Below, in pieces: positions 1 through 13,506 of a stretch of DNA of 64,000 bases. This DNA comes from Artemia franciscana. Taxonomy: Eukaryota > Arthropoda > Branchiopoda > Anostraca > Artemiidae. How positions within the stretch are numbered: position 1 is the first letter of the stretch; every line of letters starts with the position of its first letter. The translations under genes were made by a program, and so were the position numbers. The stretch lies in contig NC_088866.1 in NCBI RefSeq assembly GCF_032884065.1, forward strand, positions 52,956,068-53,020,067, in the 5' to 3' direction. Below the pieces are notes generated by a model, which made no database searches, was not told the DNA's origin, and saw nothing but the letters and a program-made list of their open reading frames with translations.

Positions 1-108
1 TAATCAATATCCTTGCAAAATCCATTTTTAACCTTTTAATTGACATCTTGTTCCTTGTTGTTTTGCCTGTAGAGCTAAAATTAAAACACAGACTTTGATT
101 CAGAATAT

Positions 109-1622
109 AATTAAAATTAAAAAAACAAGTTTTTTCAACTGAAAGAAAGGAGTAATATTAAAACTCAAAATAAACTGGAATTATTCCATATATGAAGGTG
201 TTGCCCCCTCCTCAATATCTTGCTCTTTGTGTTAAAGTTTTGAGCACTTTTAAAAAAGCTTCCTACTCTAATTAAATGGCCTTAGTGTTTGAGGAGTTGC
301 TCTTAAAATTTGAGACAATCATTCAAACTTCAGTTTAAAGAGCAAGGTATTGAGGAGGGGGACAACCTCTTCATATACAGAATAATTTCTGTTCGTTTTG
401 TGTTTTATTTTTGCTCCTTACTCTCAGTTGAAAAAACCTGTTTTTTAATTTAACTTTTGATCATTTTTCAAACAATGCCAGTAAATATGGCTTGCCTTAA
501 TAAAAATTATCTCCCCTCATTGTAAACTCCTCTGTGGGAAGTTCCTCCTAAGTAAAATACACCCCTCCCTGTAAAATTTCATCCTCACTGAAAATCCCCT
601 GTGTAATATTTCTTGTGGACAATTTAGCCTGAAAAAATTACCTCAGCATGCTTTGATTTGAAAAATACTTTCTCTAATCATTTTTCTGATCACTCCAGAA
701 ATCCCTGTTTTCTTGGAAATTTTTTCCCCTGAAATCCTAACCTGTTGAAAATATCCCCTGGAACATCTCCACATGCAAAATTGAGTTGGCAAAGGCAAAA
801 TACAACAAATGAAAAGAATATTGTATTTGAACTCTGTCAAATCCTTCCAGTGTAAAATTTCTCCTGGAAAGCTCACCCTTGAAAATTTCCCTGCCCAAGG
901 AAAATTCTCCCTATGGAAACCTGCCCCAAGCACACACCCCCCCCCCCCCCCCGAAAAATATCTGTATACTTCCAAATAACAAAACACTATCCACAAGCAA
1001 TGGGCAAATTTCATAGCTTACAGACCTTTTCCAATGGGCTGTGGGGGTCATGTTACCCCTATAGGCATAGTTATTGGTTTTTTTCAGCTATGCTGAACAA
1101 AATGAGTATCTCCAAATTTTCATCAGTCTGATTTTGGGGAAAAAGGGGCATGGGAGGGGTTAGTTGTCCACCAATCTTTTCAGTCATTTAAAAGGGCACT
1201 AGAACTTCCAATTTCCATTCAAATGCACCCTCTTCCAATCTTCTTAGACAGTTACTTTGATACAATTACCCCTGGGAAAAACAAATAACACATCCATTAT
1301 CTTTCTTCTGGCAAAAATAAAAAATTCCACATTTCTGTGTAGGAGATTAAAACTTCTACAGTATGGTTCTCAGATATGCTGAATCTGATGGTATGGTTAT
1401 CATCAAGATTCCTTGACTTTTAGGGTTTTTTTCCCCTTTTTTAAAAATCAGGCAAATTTTCTCGGGTTTGCAACTTTTGATGGGTAACACTAAACTTGAG
1501 GAATCTTATATATTTGGAATCAGCAGAATAATTCAGTTCTTTTGTTTTTCTGTTTTGTAAAGTTTCGGTTACTATTGAGCTGAGTTGCTCCTTACTTACA
1601 GTTTGTTACCGTGAACTGTTTT
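109..1622 (+). mobile_element. Family-1 interspersed repeat, copy A (diverged)
   Basis: The element starts near an attaaa/aaaaaacaagtttttt motif followed by actgaaagtaaggag-like sequence and ends in a gttactattgagc...ctccttac...gaactgttt motif. The same two ends and the same internal order recur near 11.47, 21.96, 42.90 (inverted) and 52.35 kb. The first 340 bp fold back on themselves, the right arm near 340-450 being the inverse of 110-240. No protein is encoded; the short reading frames inside are not conserved between copies. It is a non-autonomous element of uncertain class, and this copy is one of the more diverged. Confidence 0.75.
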
Positions 1623-1857
1623 ATACTGATTTCATAACTGGCAATCATCAGTTACTTTCACTTTAAAAATCTGTTAACTCCACTGCTTTGAATGCTGCCA
1701 ATATTGCATGTTTTTTTTTCCATTGTGAATGAGAGACAAATTAGAAATTGATGTTTGTTCAATAAAATTGATGTGAAACCAGCCAAGTTACAAATTCCTT
1801 TACCTCAGCTTAAGTTACCTTAAATCACATATCCAGCAAGATAAAGTGATGTTGAAG
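1623..1857. other. No recognisable feature
   Basis: AT-rich spacer between the family-1 copy and the LINE fragment. I see no gene-like reading frame or repeat here. Confidence 0.5.
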
Positions 1858-2570
1858 ATGTTGTAGAAAAATCTTGCTGGGGGCGTTTTCTGGCTGTGAC
1901 TTGACAACCCAGTTTAGCCTCTTAGCCTGACAACCTCCATTCAGCATTGACCTTGTCTTGATCAAATCCTTTCTTAAAGGCTTCTAGGATTTGAAACTGG
2001 ACGGTGGCTGTGGACAAGCTGTTCCAGAGCAGGACAGAATGGACAGAGAAGAAGTGTTGGTGCTGTCACCTGGTGCAATGGGGACCTGGAGCTTTCTAGT
2101 TTGTCCTCTTGTGGTAGTTAATAGGCAGGAGAGAAGACATGACTTCATAGGTCACTTTCCAGCAGCTTACGAGTCGTTATTATGTCTCTTTTTTTCCTTC
2201 AGTGTGCTAAAAAAGGCAGTTGAGTGAGGTGAGACGTTATTTGTAAGTTTTGTCTTGTAGCGTTGGAATAAGCTTTGTTCCTTTTCTTTGAACACTTTCC
2301 TGAACATTCACATTATCTTATAGCTGGAAGCTTATCACATTATCTTATAGCTAGGGCCATGCCAAATTCCAGTTAAGGGAGATCCATGGTGTTAAGCCTC
2401 ATTATCATGCATGGCTTTCTGATGGAGAGTGTTCGTTTTATGAGGCCATGGGTTCGGTTTGCTTTTGGAACTTTAGCTTGTATAGGACACTAAAACTTCA
2501 ACTTTTGGTCAACAATGACCCCCAGGTCATTCTCCTCTCCAACTGCCTCCAGCTGGCTGTTTCCATGAAG
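1858..2570 (-). pseudogene. CR1-like LINE ORF2, 3' fragment
   Basis: Read on the minus strand, the segment gives pieces of the C-terminal part of a CR1-superfamily reverse-transcriptase ORF. Near 2500-2550 it reads DLGVIVDQKLKF, the usual 'DLGV.vd..LkF' block. Near 1930-2060 it reads HFFSVHSVLLWNSL followed by AFKKGFDQ, the classic 'FFS.R....WNSLP...FK..lD' tail of these ORFs. The frame is broken by several stops and shifts between the two blocks, so this is a dead 5'-truncated copy. Nothing suggests host function. The clade (CR1 versus a relative) is not settled. Confidence 0.7.
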
Positions 2571-2579
2571 TGATAAAAT

Positions 2580-4840
2580 TGAATCAGAGCCAACGCTCAG
2601 GTGTTGACTGTCAGAGGTAATGCCCTACCAATGCTCATAGTAAAAATAATAATAAAAAGCCATAAGGCTCCAATGTGTTGTTATTCTCCCCCCCCCCCCC
2701 AAAGCCAATTCATATGTAAGAAGTGGTTGTATAAACTTCAGAAGGGGCCTATTTCATTGGATATTGAAAGTTCTTGTGTTTTTTTAGAGTCAAAGTGATC
2801 AGAGGGCAACCACCCTCTCCCATGCCCTCTTTCCCTCAAAAACATCCGATTAAAACTTTGAGATAGCGATTTTGTTCAAAATACTCCAAAGGTCAAATGA
2901 TTATGCCTCTGGGGTTGGTGCTTCATCCCAAAACCTCCAGAGTAAAGGTTGTAAGTTATGTAAGGGGCCCATTGTTGACATATAAAGTTTTTATCAGGAA
3001 AAAGGGAATGTTTGATCTTGGATCCACAAAAAGGCTTAGGGTGTTTAGGTTAAACTTTAAGGAAACGTTGAGAGGGATGTTGAATACAATCAAAACGCAC
3101 TATGTGCATGCTGGTTGTCAAATGAGCGTCTCAACAATAGCTAAGGAACAGTTGAAAGAATTAAGTTGAAACATTCAGGGTATGTTTGGGAGGATATTAA
3201 AGAGTTACTTAATGGTAACTCCTGTCACTCTTTTTAGATGGCTCTCTCCTCAACAATGGTAAAAAAAACACACTTTGTTAAAAATAGTCCACAAGTAATG
3301 CTATGCCCATAACAGCCCTGGCTATTGTTTACATGACGGGTTTATCATTAGGAAAAAGGGGGATGTTTGATTCTGGTTGTGTCCAAGAAAAGCTAAGGGC
3401 ATTAATGCAAAACTTTGGGGAATGTTGAGGGGCATTTACAACTAATCCAAAGGGACTGTGAGAATCCATTTTATCAAAAAGTGTATATACGATATATTGA
3501 GAACAGCTGAGGATGTGCATAGTTAATTTTTCCGGGCAAATTGAGGGGAATGTTGAAAAGTGGCCAGGGGGCATCCCACTTCCTTCCATGCCGTTTTTGG
3601 CTGCAGTCCCCCCAAAGACATCCAATAAAAAATTTGAAGATAGCCGTGCTCTTCAAAATAGTCTAAAGGTTAAATAACTGTGCCCCCAGAAATGACATAT
3701 TCCCGCATAGCCTGTGGGGCAAAGGTTTTGAGTTGTGCAAACTGCCCATTGTTTATATTTATGGTTGGTTATTGGAAAATGTAGCATGTTTGACCCTGGG
3801 TCTCCAAAAGAGGTTTAAGGTATTGAAATGAAACTTTCAGGAAACGTTGGGAGGGTTTCAAACAAGATCAAAACACACTATATACAGGCTGGTTACAAAG
3901 CAGAAAATCTAAGCATCAGCAAAATCCAATGAATGGCTGAGGATATTAAGTTGAAACCTTCAAGATATGTTACAGGGGATAATGAAGAGTGGCCAGAGCG
4001 CAGTCAGCCCTCCCCTTTTTCCAGTTAGATGCTCCTCTCAACACTGATAGAAACTAAAAACCATTTCGTTAAAACAGTCAAAAGATCTAACAATTATGCT
4101 TCCAGGTGTGCTATACCCCCAACAGCCTCCAGGGCAAGTAACGTAAATTCTTCAATTTGCCATTTTTACATGCTGGATTTATCATTTATAATGAGAGATG
4201 TTTGATCCTGGGTTTGTCTTACAAAACTAAGATAATTGAGGTGAAATTTCAGGGAATGTGGAGGGGTATGTCGGACTAAATCAAAAGACCTTGTGTACAT
4301 CCAGGGTATGAAAAAGGCATATATGCAATATGCTAGGCATATATGCTTAGCAACAGATATGGGTATTAACTTAAAGCTTTTAGGCCACTTCAAGTTCAAG
4401 TTCTTTTTTTCTTTGACTATACATATTTAAAACTATTCACATAACATGCACTGTAGCTATAACTAAGACTACTTGTGACTGTTGCTGTGACTTCGACTAA
4501 GATTACTTGCAATCGCAACTATGTAAAATTGAGACTACTTGTGGCTTCAGCTACAACAACATGCGACTGCAACTGTCGCGACTATGACTGCACCTGTGAC
4601 TACTCGCAATGTGACTGCAACTGCTTGCAACTACTTTTGGCAAATTTGGGGGAGATATTAGACAAAATCAAAACACACTATATGCATTATGGCTGTTAAA
4701 AGGCAGTATCTCAGGGATGGTTGACCGGATCAAGCTGAAACTTCCAGGACATGTTCAGGGGATGCTCAACAGTGATTGGAGAGCATCCAAACCCTACTCC
4801 ACTTGTCGTATTTAAATCTCCCCCCCCAACGCTCATTGGA
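2580..4840. repeat. Diverged tandem repeat, unit about 355-425 bp
   Basis: The phrase atgtttgat/acc-ctgg recurs at about 3008, 3363, 3787 and 4197, and a companion phrase, caaaacacactatatgcat with variants, recurs at about 3091, 3871, 4281 and 4669. The order of the phrases is constant, which indicates four to five old tandem units. Identity between units is low. No conserved reading frame runs through them. The block lies just upstream of the FASTKD-like exon. Confidence 0.6.
4460..4640 (+). repeat. Degenerate gact/gcaact simple repeat
   Basis: A 180-base stretch of imperfect short words (acttgtgact, gcaactg, tgcgactgcaactgt) within the larger tandem block. It gives a cysteine/threonine-rich shadow reading frame that I do not believe is coding. 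Confidence 0.5.
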
Positions 4841-5152
4841 AAATTGTGGTTATTATAGCTTAGTTCTGCCAGATTTTTTTTTACCTTGCCTACTAACGGT
4901 GACGTGGAGGAGGGGGTATTTGCGCCCTTTGTTGGGATATTTGTATTGAAAAATACTTTTTTTGTATTTCATGGGAAAAATGAAAAACGCTAATCCCCTC
5001 CCTAGATTTTGAAGTATGCTCTCCCTAAATTCCTGAATTGACACCACTGTCTACTAATCAAACTATAGTAAGCACTGAGACACTCTATGCTTTCCAACTG
5101 AATAACAAAATTACACGTGTTCTTGATGCTATTGAAAGTTTATTCTTTTCAG

Positions 5153-6099
5153 GTTTTTTAGAAGAATGAATTCAATATTTAGAAAGAGAGCCTCAAAAAT
5201 AATTATCCAGGATTGGCTTTGGAAAAATCTATCCACAGTTCCTGAATCGAATACTGTATTGAGGAAGTATAGACAGTATCTTCAGTCAAAAAGTAGGCAT
5301 CAATCCGTTCAGCAAAGGGTGAAAGAGTTAATGTTTGAAAATCGTCTTGTAGTACTAAAAAAAGATCAAGAACTTAGTTTTTTAATAAAAAATTCTTCTG
5401 CTGATGAATTGCCTTATCTATCATACTTAGTCTACAAAGCATATGATAAAAAATTATTGGAGGCTTATAAACAACGATTAGAAATGTTGGAGGATATATC
5501 TAATTTATCTTTAAAGGATGTCAGTATTATGTGCAATACTGCATTTACTTCTAGTTTGAAAGTAAACAATTATATTCTTTTTGAAAAAATTTCAGAGAAA
5601 TTGAGACTTGGCATTGAAAAAAATAATTTGAAGATGGAGTATATCCCAGTAGTGAAGTTTTTACGGTTGTCTAAATACTATGACAGGGACTGTCTGGATC
5701 TAATACATATGAAAGTGAATGAAAACTGTTTGTATATGAGCTTAACTGATTTGTGCCATTTTGTTGCATGGCTTGTTGACTCGGAATATTATATTAATCC
5801 ATTAAGTGATGAAGCCATTGGATTAATTACTGAAAAACTGGACAAACTTTCTGAAATAGAAAGTTTAAGAATTAAAGATGTTGATAGGCTGTTGTGGATT
5901 TTGAGCTTTCATGATAATGTCCCCAGAAATATTATGGAGAAACTGTCATTGAGGATTTGCAATGAAGTGAGAAAGGAAGATTTAGGTGTGTTACTGCTGG
6001 GTAATATGCTGCTATCTTTAGCAATTCTTAAGTTCTACAATCATAAACTCTTGACCATTCTATGTAATGAAGGACGTTTTCGTGAAATTAACAATTTAG
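5153..6099 (+). CDS. FASTK-domain (FASTKD-like) protein, large 5' exon
   Basis: The exon opens after a good acceptor (tattcttttcag) and runs open from the ATG at 5166 through 311 codons to the donor G|gtaagg at 6099/6100, leaving phase 1. The protein is helical and lysine/leucine-rich, with repeated blocks of the type 'LxDLCHFVAWLVDSEYY...I...L..L....IKDVDRLLWIL' (residues about 195-255). This is the octotricopeptide-like style of FASTK-family proteins, which bind and process mitochondrial RNA. The FAST_2 and RAP domains expected downstream are not in this exon. Met1 is the first methionine, but an upstream coding or leader exon may exist because the frame stays open back to the acceptor. The next exon in phase is 15524-15721. 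Family assignment rests on pattern recognition only. Confidence 0.62.
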
Positions 6100-7499
6100 G
6101 TAAGGTCAACTACTTTGTATTTATAGGCTTTTGGGAAGTTTTTATCAGAGAACCCTACATATCTTAAACTTCCATAGTATTTAACATAAAGATCAAATAA
6201 ATATTTCTACAGACTACACTGCTCTTCTATGTATAATTAAAATAAGATTCAAATTGTATAAAAAGAAAAAAAAAACATAATATTTTGATAAGACAGTGGA
6301 ACAGTAAAAAAATATTTTCTATCTTTAATTGAGTAATTGTTGTTTTTATATATATTTATTTTTCTCAAAAACAGCAAAAAATTTTATATGAAAGTTGGCT
6401 TTTTTTTTATGAAACATTTTTCGGTATGAAGAAGCTATCAAGATAGATCACAGTTTTGGAAAAATTCTTTTCACCTAGCGCGATTAATATATTTCGCTCA
6501 AATCGTCTGCTAATTGAAATTACAGCAAAACGACCAAAAAAACCCAAAAATGAAGTTGGGCAAGGGTGATTGAATACCAATCACGTCATTACCTCTTAAA
6601 AGTTTTCAACTGGGTTAATTTCGTGTTGTGTTTGATGTATCAAATGATATATTTGTATCAAATTCTTATGCAGTGATTATTTCATTAATTAGCCATCTTG
6701 CAGGTCAATTGAATCTTAAAAATGGACAGGTTAAATGAACGTTATCAAGATGTTCAAAGCTAATATATCATTTGGACAAAGTTTTCACTTTGTTTTTTTT
6801 TTCTTTGCATAGTTCAAGGGGACCAATTCACGAATTGAAAAAAAAATGGATCTCAATACAACTAAATCTAGGTAAATTACTGAAGGTTTTGTCTTCTGTG
6901 AATCAGGGTGCTGGGTAATTGCATTTCTGGAGAAGGGGAATTCTTTTGCGGTAGAATACAACTGATGCTGTTTTTATCTCTAAAATTTACTTCACCGAGC
7001 GAAGTTCAGTACGCTGGCACTAATAATAAGGGTCTGAATATTTCTGTTTCACACCCAAAAGCCTTTTTCTATGAAAAAAAGGAAGAAAAAGAAAAAAAGA
7101 ACACACAATACTAAATTAAGAAGAAGCAAATAACGAAAAGGGAAAAATAACGAAGCAAATCCCTAACAATAAAAGATTTGTATTAATAGTGTTCAATATG
7201 ATAATTATCACCATTTCGGTAAGGCTCCAAAGCGACAAAGCAGGACATTAGAAAGAGTCAATGTGCTATTTATCAGATACAATAATGTTCTCTTAATCTG
7301 TATCGAAGTTTGAGAAAATCTTTTAGTCCCTGTCCTCCACCAGTTCTCTGACCATTGCTTTTCCTGGGGCCATAATAATTTCAATGTTTTAAATAATATG
7401 AAAATCACAACTTCGAATGTTACAACGTTAAAAACAACTATGGCCTAGTACTGACATTTTGTCTGACAAATTGAGATGTTTTCAACTGGACTTGTTAGG

Positions 7500-7765
7500 T
7501 GTTTCAGAAACTTGTATCAGCAGATGAAGACAGATTGTCAAAGATCATCCTTTTCGGCCAACCATCTAGGGCCAAACGAAAAGCAGGTCTTAACCAATGG
7601 GGTAGGATGAGTTCATAAGGAAGGCCTTAATGGAAATTGAAACTTTTTGGGAGGGTGTTAAAAGGGAGGCTGTGAACGAATTGTGATGGAGGAGGAACGT
7701 GCTTAGCTGTGTTTGCCTCAGGTGTCTGGGAGCCACATTGAGTTACTAGTATTAGTATTGATTTA
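7500..7765 (+). pseudogene. LINE ORF2 3' terminus, RTE-like family (copy 1)
   Basis: Plus-strand reading gives RLSKIILFGQPSRAKRKAG followed, after frame breaks, by a KLFGRVLK-type segment and a gatggaggaggaacgtg stretch. It matches block for block the segments at 15935-16175 and (inverted) 13507-13600: '..gatggaggagga.cgtg...gtt..ct....gtct.ggagccac'. It ends in a ttactagtattagtattg tail, a short-word 3' tail of the kind RTE-type LINEs carry. Truncated and inactive. Confidence 0.55.
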
Positions 7766-8994
7766 TAACTAACGTAGGGTAAATGTAAAATTTTTGAAAT
7801 AAACAAGACTTTTGTTTTGGCATATTTATATCAGTCAAACAAACAGCTATGGCATGTTTTGTTGTCTTCTTACCTTGTTTGTTTTGTTATATTTTTTTTC
7901 ATCAGAAAGATTATATAAATTATTCATCATTGTCGTTTTACTACCTTCATACATTGGTAATAATTATAATATTGAACATTATGAAAATGCGAGTTTCATC
8001 GTTTGTATTTTGTTTTCTCCTTTTCCTTTTCATTACATGTCTTGGTTTAACTTAGTTTTGAGAGTTCCTTTTGTTTTTTGAGTTTCATCGTTTGTGTTTT
8101 GTTTTTACTTTTCCTTTTCTTTGTATGTGTTTGTTTAACTTAGTATTATCTTGTTCTGTTTTTCTTTGCTTCTTCCTTTTGGTTTCTGTCTATAACGACT
8201 TCTGGATCTGAAACCGAAATATTTGGACCTTCATAGTAATAAGTTAAAAAAAAAATTGTTATTTCCGACTGTCTCATTAAAATACTTGTAATTATCATTT
8301 TTGTTTTTAATTATAAAATAAAAGCCCAAATTGAAATTTTTCTTTGTCGAGCGGGGTCAAGCACTTTTCCATGGAAGGTCGGAGGGAGGCAATAAAAAAG
8401 AAGAACGCTATTTCCTTCCACCCCCATTTTGTTGACCTATACCTTATTTTGGCCTATATTTTTTATATATATTGAACTTTAGAGAAAAGGTCTTTAGTTG
8501 GGGGGGGGGGTGATTCCCTCCCACCTGAGCTCTAAAGGAGCCTACTGCAAAATTTGGTTCAATACAGAAACCAAAGTTAAAAGTCTTGAGTTCATTTGTA
8601 TTAGTCTGTTATCAAACATTTCTTTTACCATTTTTTATTGCTTCTTCTTGCATTTGATAGGAAATTGAATGTCACAGGTGATATGTGCTGTCAAACAAAA
8701 ATTAAAATATAACATAACTGTAGAAGAGGGCCAAGGGAATCTTGCATGCGGTTTATTGTTTTGCAACAGTTTGGAACTGTTGCTACTACTTGCCACATTC
8801 ATTCGCATTGGTTCCACAGTGATCAAAAAGTAAAGGTAGGGGATGGGCAAGGGAAAATAAACTTATTTCAGGGGCCCAGTCCTTGTTATTAATAGCCCTT
8901 TTTTAAGGATGAGTATTTCTTCACTTGTACTCTCTCGACGCAAGAAGTCTATATGGCTAGAAAATACTTTATGTGCCGTTGTTTGCTAAGCTAC

Positions 8995-9465
8995 TGCAAA
9001 AAGAATGGAAACAGATGAGAAAGGTGTAAAGAGTATGGGGTGCAAAGTCTGGTGTAGAGTATGGGAAAGCTGACCAGGAAGATGCAAAGACTAAACGGTG
9101 CAAAAGAGTTTGAAAAACTGATAAGGAAGGTGCGAAGTTTGTGAGGTACAAAGAGCATTGGAAACAAATGAGGAAGGTACAGAGATGAGTGATGTTAAAA
9201 GTACGAGAAACTAATAAGAAAGATGCAAAGAGTGTGAAGTGTAAAGAGCATGGGGAACTGACAAGAAAAGTACAAAGAGCGTGGGGAACTAGTGAGGAAG
9301 GTGCAAAGAGTGTGGAAAACCTGACCAGGAAGGTGCAAAGACTACGATGTGCAAAGAGTATGAGAAATGGATGAGGAAGGTACGAAGAGTATGAGCTGCA
9401 AAAATAGATAGAGAAAGAGAGATGGAGGAAGGGACGGAGAGAGATGGGGGGAGAGAGAAAGAGAG
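8995..9465 (+). repeat. Minisatellite, unit about 46 bp
   Basis: The word aggaaggtgcaaagag with variants recurs at about 9076, 9123, 9171, 9217, 9263, 9294, 9328 and 9373, giving spacings of 46-48 with two short units of 31-34. The block is purine-rich on the plus strand and ends in a gagagaga tract. Reading frames across it are artefacts of the repeat. Confidence 0.75.
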
Positions 9466-9514
9466 GCGCAGCATGTACATTTGCATATGTTCAACTTTTC
9501 TACTGACCTATATA

Positions 9515-9830
9515 CCGAGGTGCTGGCGTATTGGACTTGCAATCCTGTGTCCTTCAGGGCAATTGACCGATTCCTGGTGTTGACAATTATTTGGTTAGAA
9601 ATGTGGTCAGTGGCGCGACACTGTAAGCTCAACCAGAGACAATCCGTCTTCAAATGGGGAATAGGGAAATTTGGGAGAAAAACATGGGAAGTGTCAGATG
9701 ATTTGCCCCCAACTACGCAGAGCACTCCCAGCCGCAAAGGATTAAGAGATCGGTACCTTCGCTACGTGGATTATAGCGCTAAATGTGAGAAAGTTTTTTT
9801 TATGTGCTGCATGATAAGATATCCCCAACT
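9515..9830 (+). mobile_element. tRNA-derived SINE (copy 1, diverged)
   Basis: The segment contains a tRNA-like head (ggtgctggcgtattggacttgcaatcctg) and a body with acaattatttgg and gtgacactgtaagctcaa-ccagag. The same head-body order with the same words is found inverted at 33960-34320, where the B box is intact. Here the B box has decayed (attgaccgattcctgg). It lies inside the FASTKD-like intron. Confidence 0.6.
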
Positions 9831-11468
9831 ACTTTCCCCAACCATGAGAAGTAGAAAGACAAAACAATCTTGAGGAAACTAATTACTTGAGAAAAAAAAT
9901 TCAAACAAAAATTTCCTTTTCAAGATTCAAAAGATCTTAATTTTAATCAGAACTCTGATTTAACTAAAAAAAAAAAAAAAATTAGTTTGAATTAAAATTT
10001 TGCAAGTTGGCTTACATTTTGTCTTGTGGGTTTCTATTTATGGAAGGCAATGCTCCGCTGTTTTTTTTTTATTTTATTTTTTTTTTTTTGTTTACAAGAG
10101 CCTAATGTATTTAATTTACATCAATTCTTGATGAATTAAAACACAAGTTTTCTTAAATGTTTATAGTTATTTTTAATTTTATGTATTTATTAATACCAAG
10201 TGAAGTAAGCTTTACATAGCTTGTTGCACAAGTTATACTAGGCAGTGATTTGCTGGTCGCTTGTTGCTTTTAATCCGTGTTAAACCTATATCAGAAACAC
10301 TTCAGTTCCTCTTATAAGTAGGTTATAAGTTATAAGTAGTTTGTAGTTATAAGTCTCTTTTTTCTCTTTGATCTAAAGACGAAAAAGTAATTTTGTGGTC
10401 CCAGGAGTTGAAGTTGATCATCTTCAGTCAAAAAGGAGTGATGTCAATTGAAACTAGGGGGTTGTCCTCCTAGATTCCCCCTCTAAATTCTTAAAAATGT
10501 TCTTTTTGTGGTAATTTGGAAAGTCCATTTTTTTGTATTTTCATTGAAAAGATTGAAAGAACGACGAATTTGCCACCCTAGATATTGAAAAAAATACATT
10601 TTCCCCTTCCTTAAATGTTTGTGAATTGAACCAGCTGCAAAATTGAAGAAAAGAATTTCAAATTAAAATTCGGTTCTGGACTGATTTCTAAGCTTTATTA
10701 GTAAATGATCTCTAATTGCCAAGATAGTAAGGTTTCCAATTATGCAAGCTAATTTATTGCATTCTGGGGATCTTTTACTTTTGTTTTTGATTAGTCAGGC
10801 TGCATTGAATCGTAGCCTAAAAACCATGTTTCAGCAGTTGAGATTAGTTTGTTCGTACACCTCCTCCCCTGCTCTTCGCTTTATTCTGATTGGGACAACC
10901 TATCAGTTTCCCCACAGAGGACAAGGCGTCTGGTCTGTATTTGGAGACCTTCTGATTCCATAGCCTTCAGAAAGAACCTCCATAGCCTTCAGACTACATA
11001 GACTTCAGCTTCCATTGCCTTCATCTTCAAAGAGGTAGATCAGAGAAGGTTTGTAGATCACACAGGTCTAAGGAGAAGACTGCTGGTCTGTCAGAGAAGA
11101 CAACTTTGTAGATCACACAGATCTGGAGCCTTTTGAGGAATCAGAATATTTTCAAGGACAATGGGTCTTATAAAAACAGATAAATTAGGTGCCCGAATCC
11201 GATTTAAAGTTATGGAGTAATGAGACTGAATTGAAGATTATTATTGGGAAAAAGTTTTTTTTTATTTATTTTTTGTCTAATTTTTCTTGAAAAAGATCTA
11301 ATTGATTCATTTACTCCTGATTTTGATTTTAATCTCGATTCCGCCTCAATATTTTTGGCTCCAGTTTAAGGCTTGATTCTGAATCCAGGAATAAAAGTCC
11401 TTTTTATTTTATGAATAACCTTTAATGTCGCTATAACAATTAAAAGACTTTGGGCGGTCCCATTATCT

Positions 11469-13137
11469 AATTAAATAAAAAAAGAAGGTTTTTTCAACTG
11501 AAAGTAAGGAGCAACATTAAAGCTTAAAACAAACAAAAATTATTTCGTATTTGAAAGGGGCTGTCCCCTCATTAACGCCCCGCTCTTTACGTTAAAGTTT
11601 GACCCTTTCTCACAACTCTACTTTTTAAAACAATAAAGTAAAACTTTAGCGTGAATAGCAGAGCATTGAGGAGGGAACAGCCTCTTTCGTATACGTAGTA
11701 ATTTCTGTTCGTTTTAAGTTTTAATGTTGCTCCTTACTTTCAGTTGAAAAACCTTTTTTTTAATTTAATTTCTGAACGTTTTGAATTATTGCATGTTTCG
11801 ATTTTGGCTCTCTGCACATGAATAATTAAACGAAATTTGCATATTTTTTTTTTCTAAATGGCTTTCTCAAAGTTTTGATTGGACGATTTTTAGAAAAAAG
11901 GGTGGGGGAGGAGGCCTAGTTGCCCTCCAATTTTTTGTTTACTTAAAAAGTTAACTAGAGCTTTTCATTTTTTTACGAATGTTTTTATTAGTAATGACGT
12001 AACTTACGAAATAACTTACGTAACGAACTTCTATATTCGTATATTTTTATTACGTATATGAGTGGCTCGTCCCTTCGTCAATACTTCGCTCTTTACACTA
12101 CAGCTTAAATTTTATCCCAATTCTTTAAGAATGACCCCTAAATCACAAAGGCCGTAGAATAAATAGTCGAAATTACTAGAAATACTATAGCATAAAGAGT
12201 GAGGTATTTAGGAGGAGATGAACCCCCTCATATGCATAATTTCTGTTCGTTTTAAGATTGAATGCTGCTTCTTACTTTCAGTTGAAAAAACCTTTTTCAT
12301 ATTTATTTTTTCACTTTTTTTTTAAATAATGCTAGAAAATCCTTCACCCTCTTGATGGAATTCTCTTCCCCTATGATAAATTCTCCATCGAAAGATCATC
12401 CCACGTAACCCCCTCCCCTCGACCTCCAATCAGAAAAATCCCCTGAAAACGTCTCAACACTTCCCAATAATCAATACTACATGTAAACAATGATCAACGT
12501 TTGTAATTTGCAGCCCCTTCCCTGGGGACTTCGGGGGCGTAAGTCATCCCCAAAGACATAGTTATTAGGTTTTTAACTATGCTGAACAAAACGGATATCT
12601 CAAAATTTGATCCGGTGACTGTTGGAAAAAATGAGCGTGGGAGGGGGCCTAGGTGCCCTCCAATTTTTCAGTCACTTAAAAAGGGGATAGAACTTTTAAT
12701 TTTCGTTAAAATGAGCCCTTTCGCGACATTCTAGGACCACTGGGTTGGTATGATCACACCTGGAAAAAAAAACAAACGAACAAACACGCACCCGTAATTG
12801 GTCTTCTGGCAAAAAATACAAAATTCCACATTTTTATAGATAGGAGCTTGAAATTTCTACAGTAGTTTTTTTTATAACACGCTGAATGTGATGGTGTGAT
12901 TTTCGTTAAGATTCTATGACTTTTATGGAGTGTTTCCCCCTATTTTCCAAAATAAGGCAAATTTTCTCAGGCTAAATTTGGCTAAGACTAAATTTGGTTA
13001 AACTTATTTATTTAAAATCAGTATAAAACTCCGATTCTTTTTATGTATCTATTAGTATCAAAATTCCGTTTTTTGGAGTTCTGGTTACTATTGAGCCGGG
13101 TCGCTCCTTACTACAGTTCGTTACCGCGAACTGTTTG
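11469..13137 (+). mobile_element. Family-1 interspersed repeat, copy B
   Basis: The element runs from attaaataaaaaaagaagg to cgttaccgcgaactgtttg. The 5' 300 bp form a foldback with arms near 11469-11600 and 11640-11765. A second weaker foldback lies near 12060-12250 (tacttcgctctttac and its inverse). The 3' end carries the short hairpin cagttcg/cgaactg. No reading frame is conserved with other copies. Confidence 0.85.
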
Positions 13138-13506
13138 ATCATATATGTGTTAGACGAGTTTCTGGTGAAAAATTTGACCATCAATAATTTGCTATTTCTA
13201 AATCTCAGGCTCAAAAACTAATACAAGAATAAATACTTAATTTTTTTCTGTCAGGCAGTTTGTTTTCGTCAGTTGTATAACTAGGAAAATCACAAGCCTA
13301 GGTTTGTTATCCGTCAAAATAGAAAACTATTTGGCTCTCTCAAAGAAAACCAACTTTAGATTCACTTAATTTGGTAAATTAAATCTTTTTATTCCACTGC
13401 TTAAACAAGTTTTATTCGACCCTCTTAAAACAAGGAAGCCTAAGGGTAAGATTCGTTATTTCAAGCACGGGGCTGCAAACAGCTATTTGTAAAAATCCAG
13501 TGATTT

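Noticed and set aside
7812..8081. Phe/Leu-rich 89-codon frame
   Set aside because: T-rich intronic sequence overlapping another frame of similar composition; no family features.
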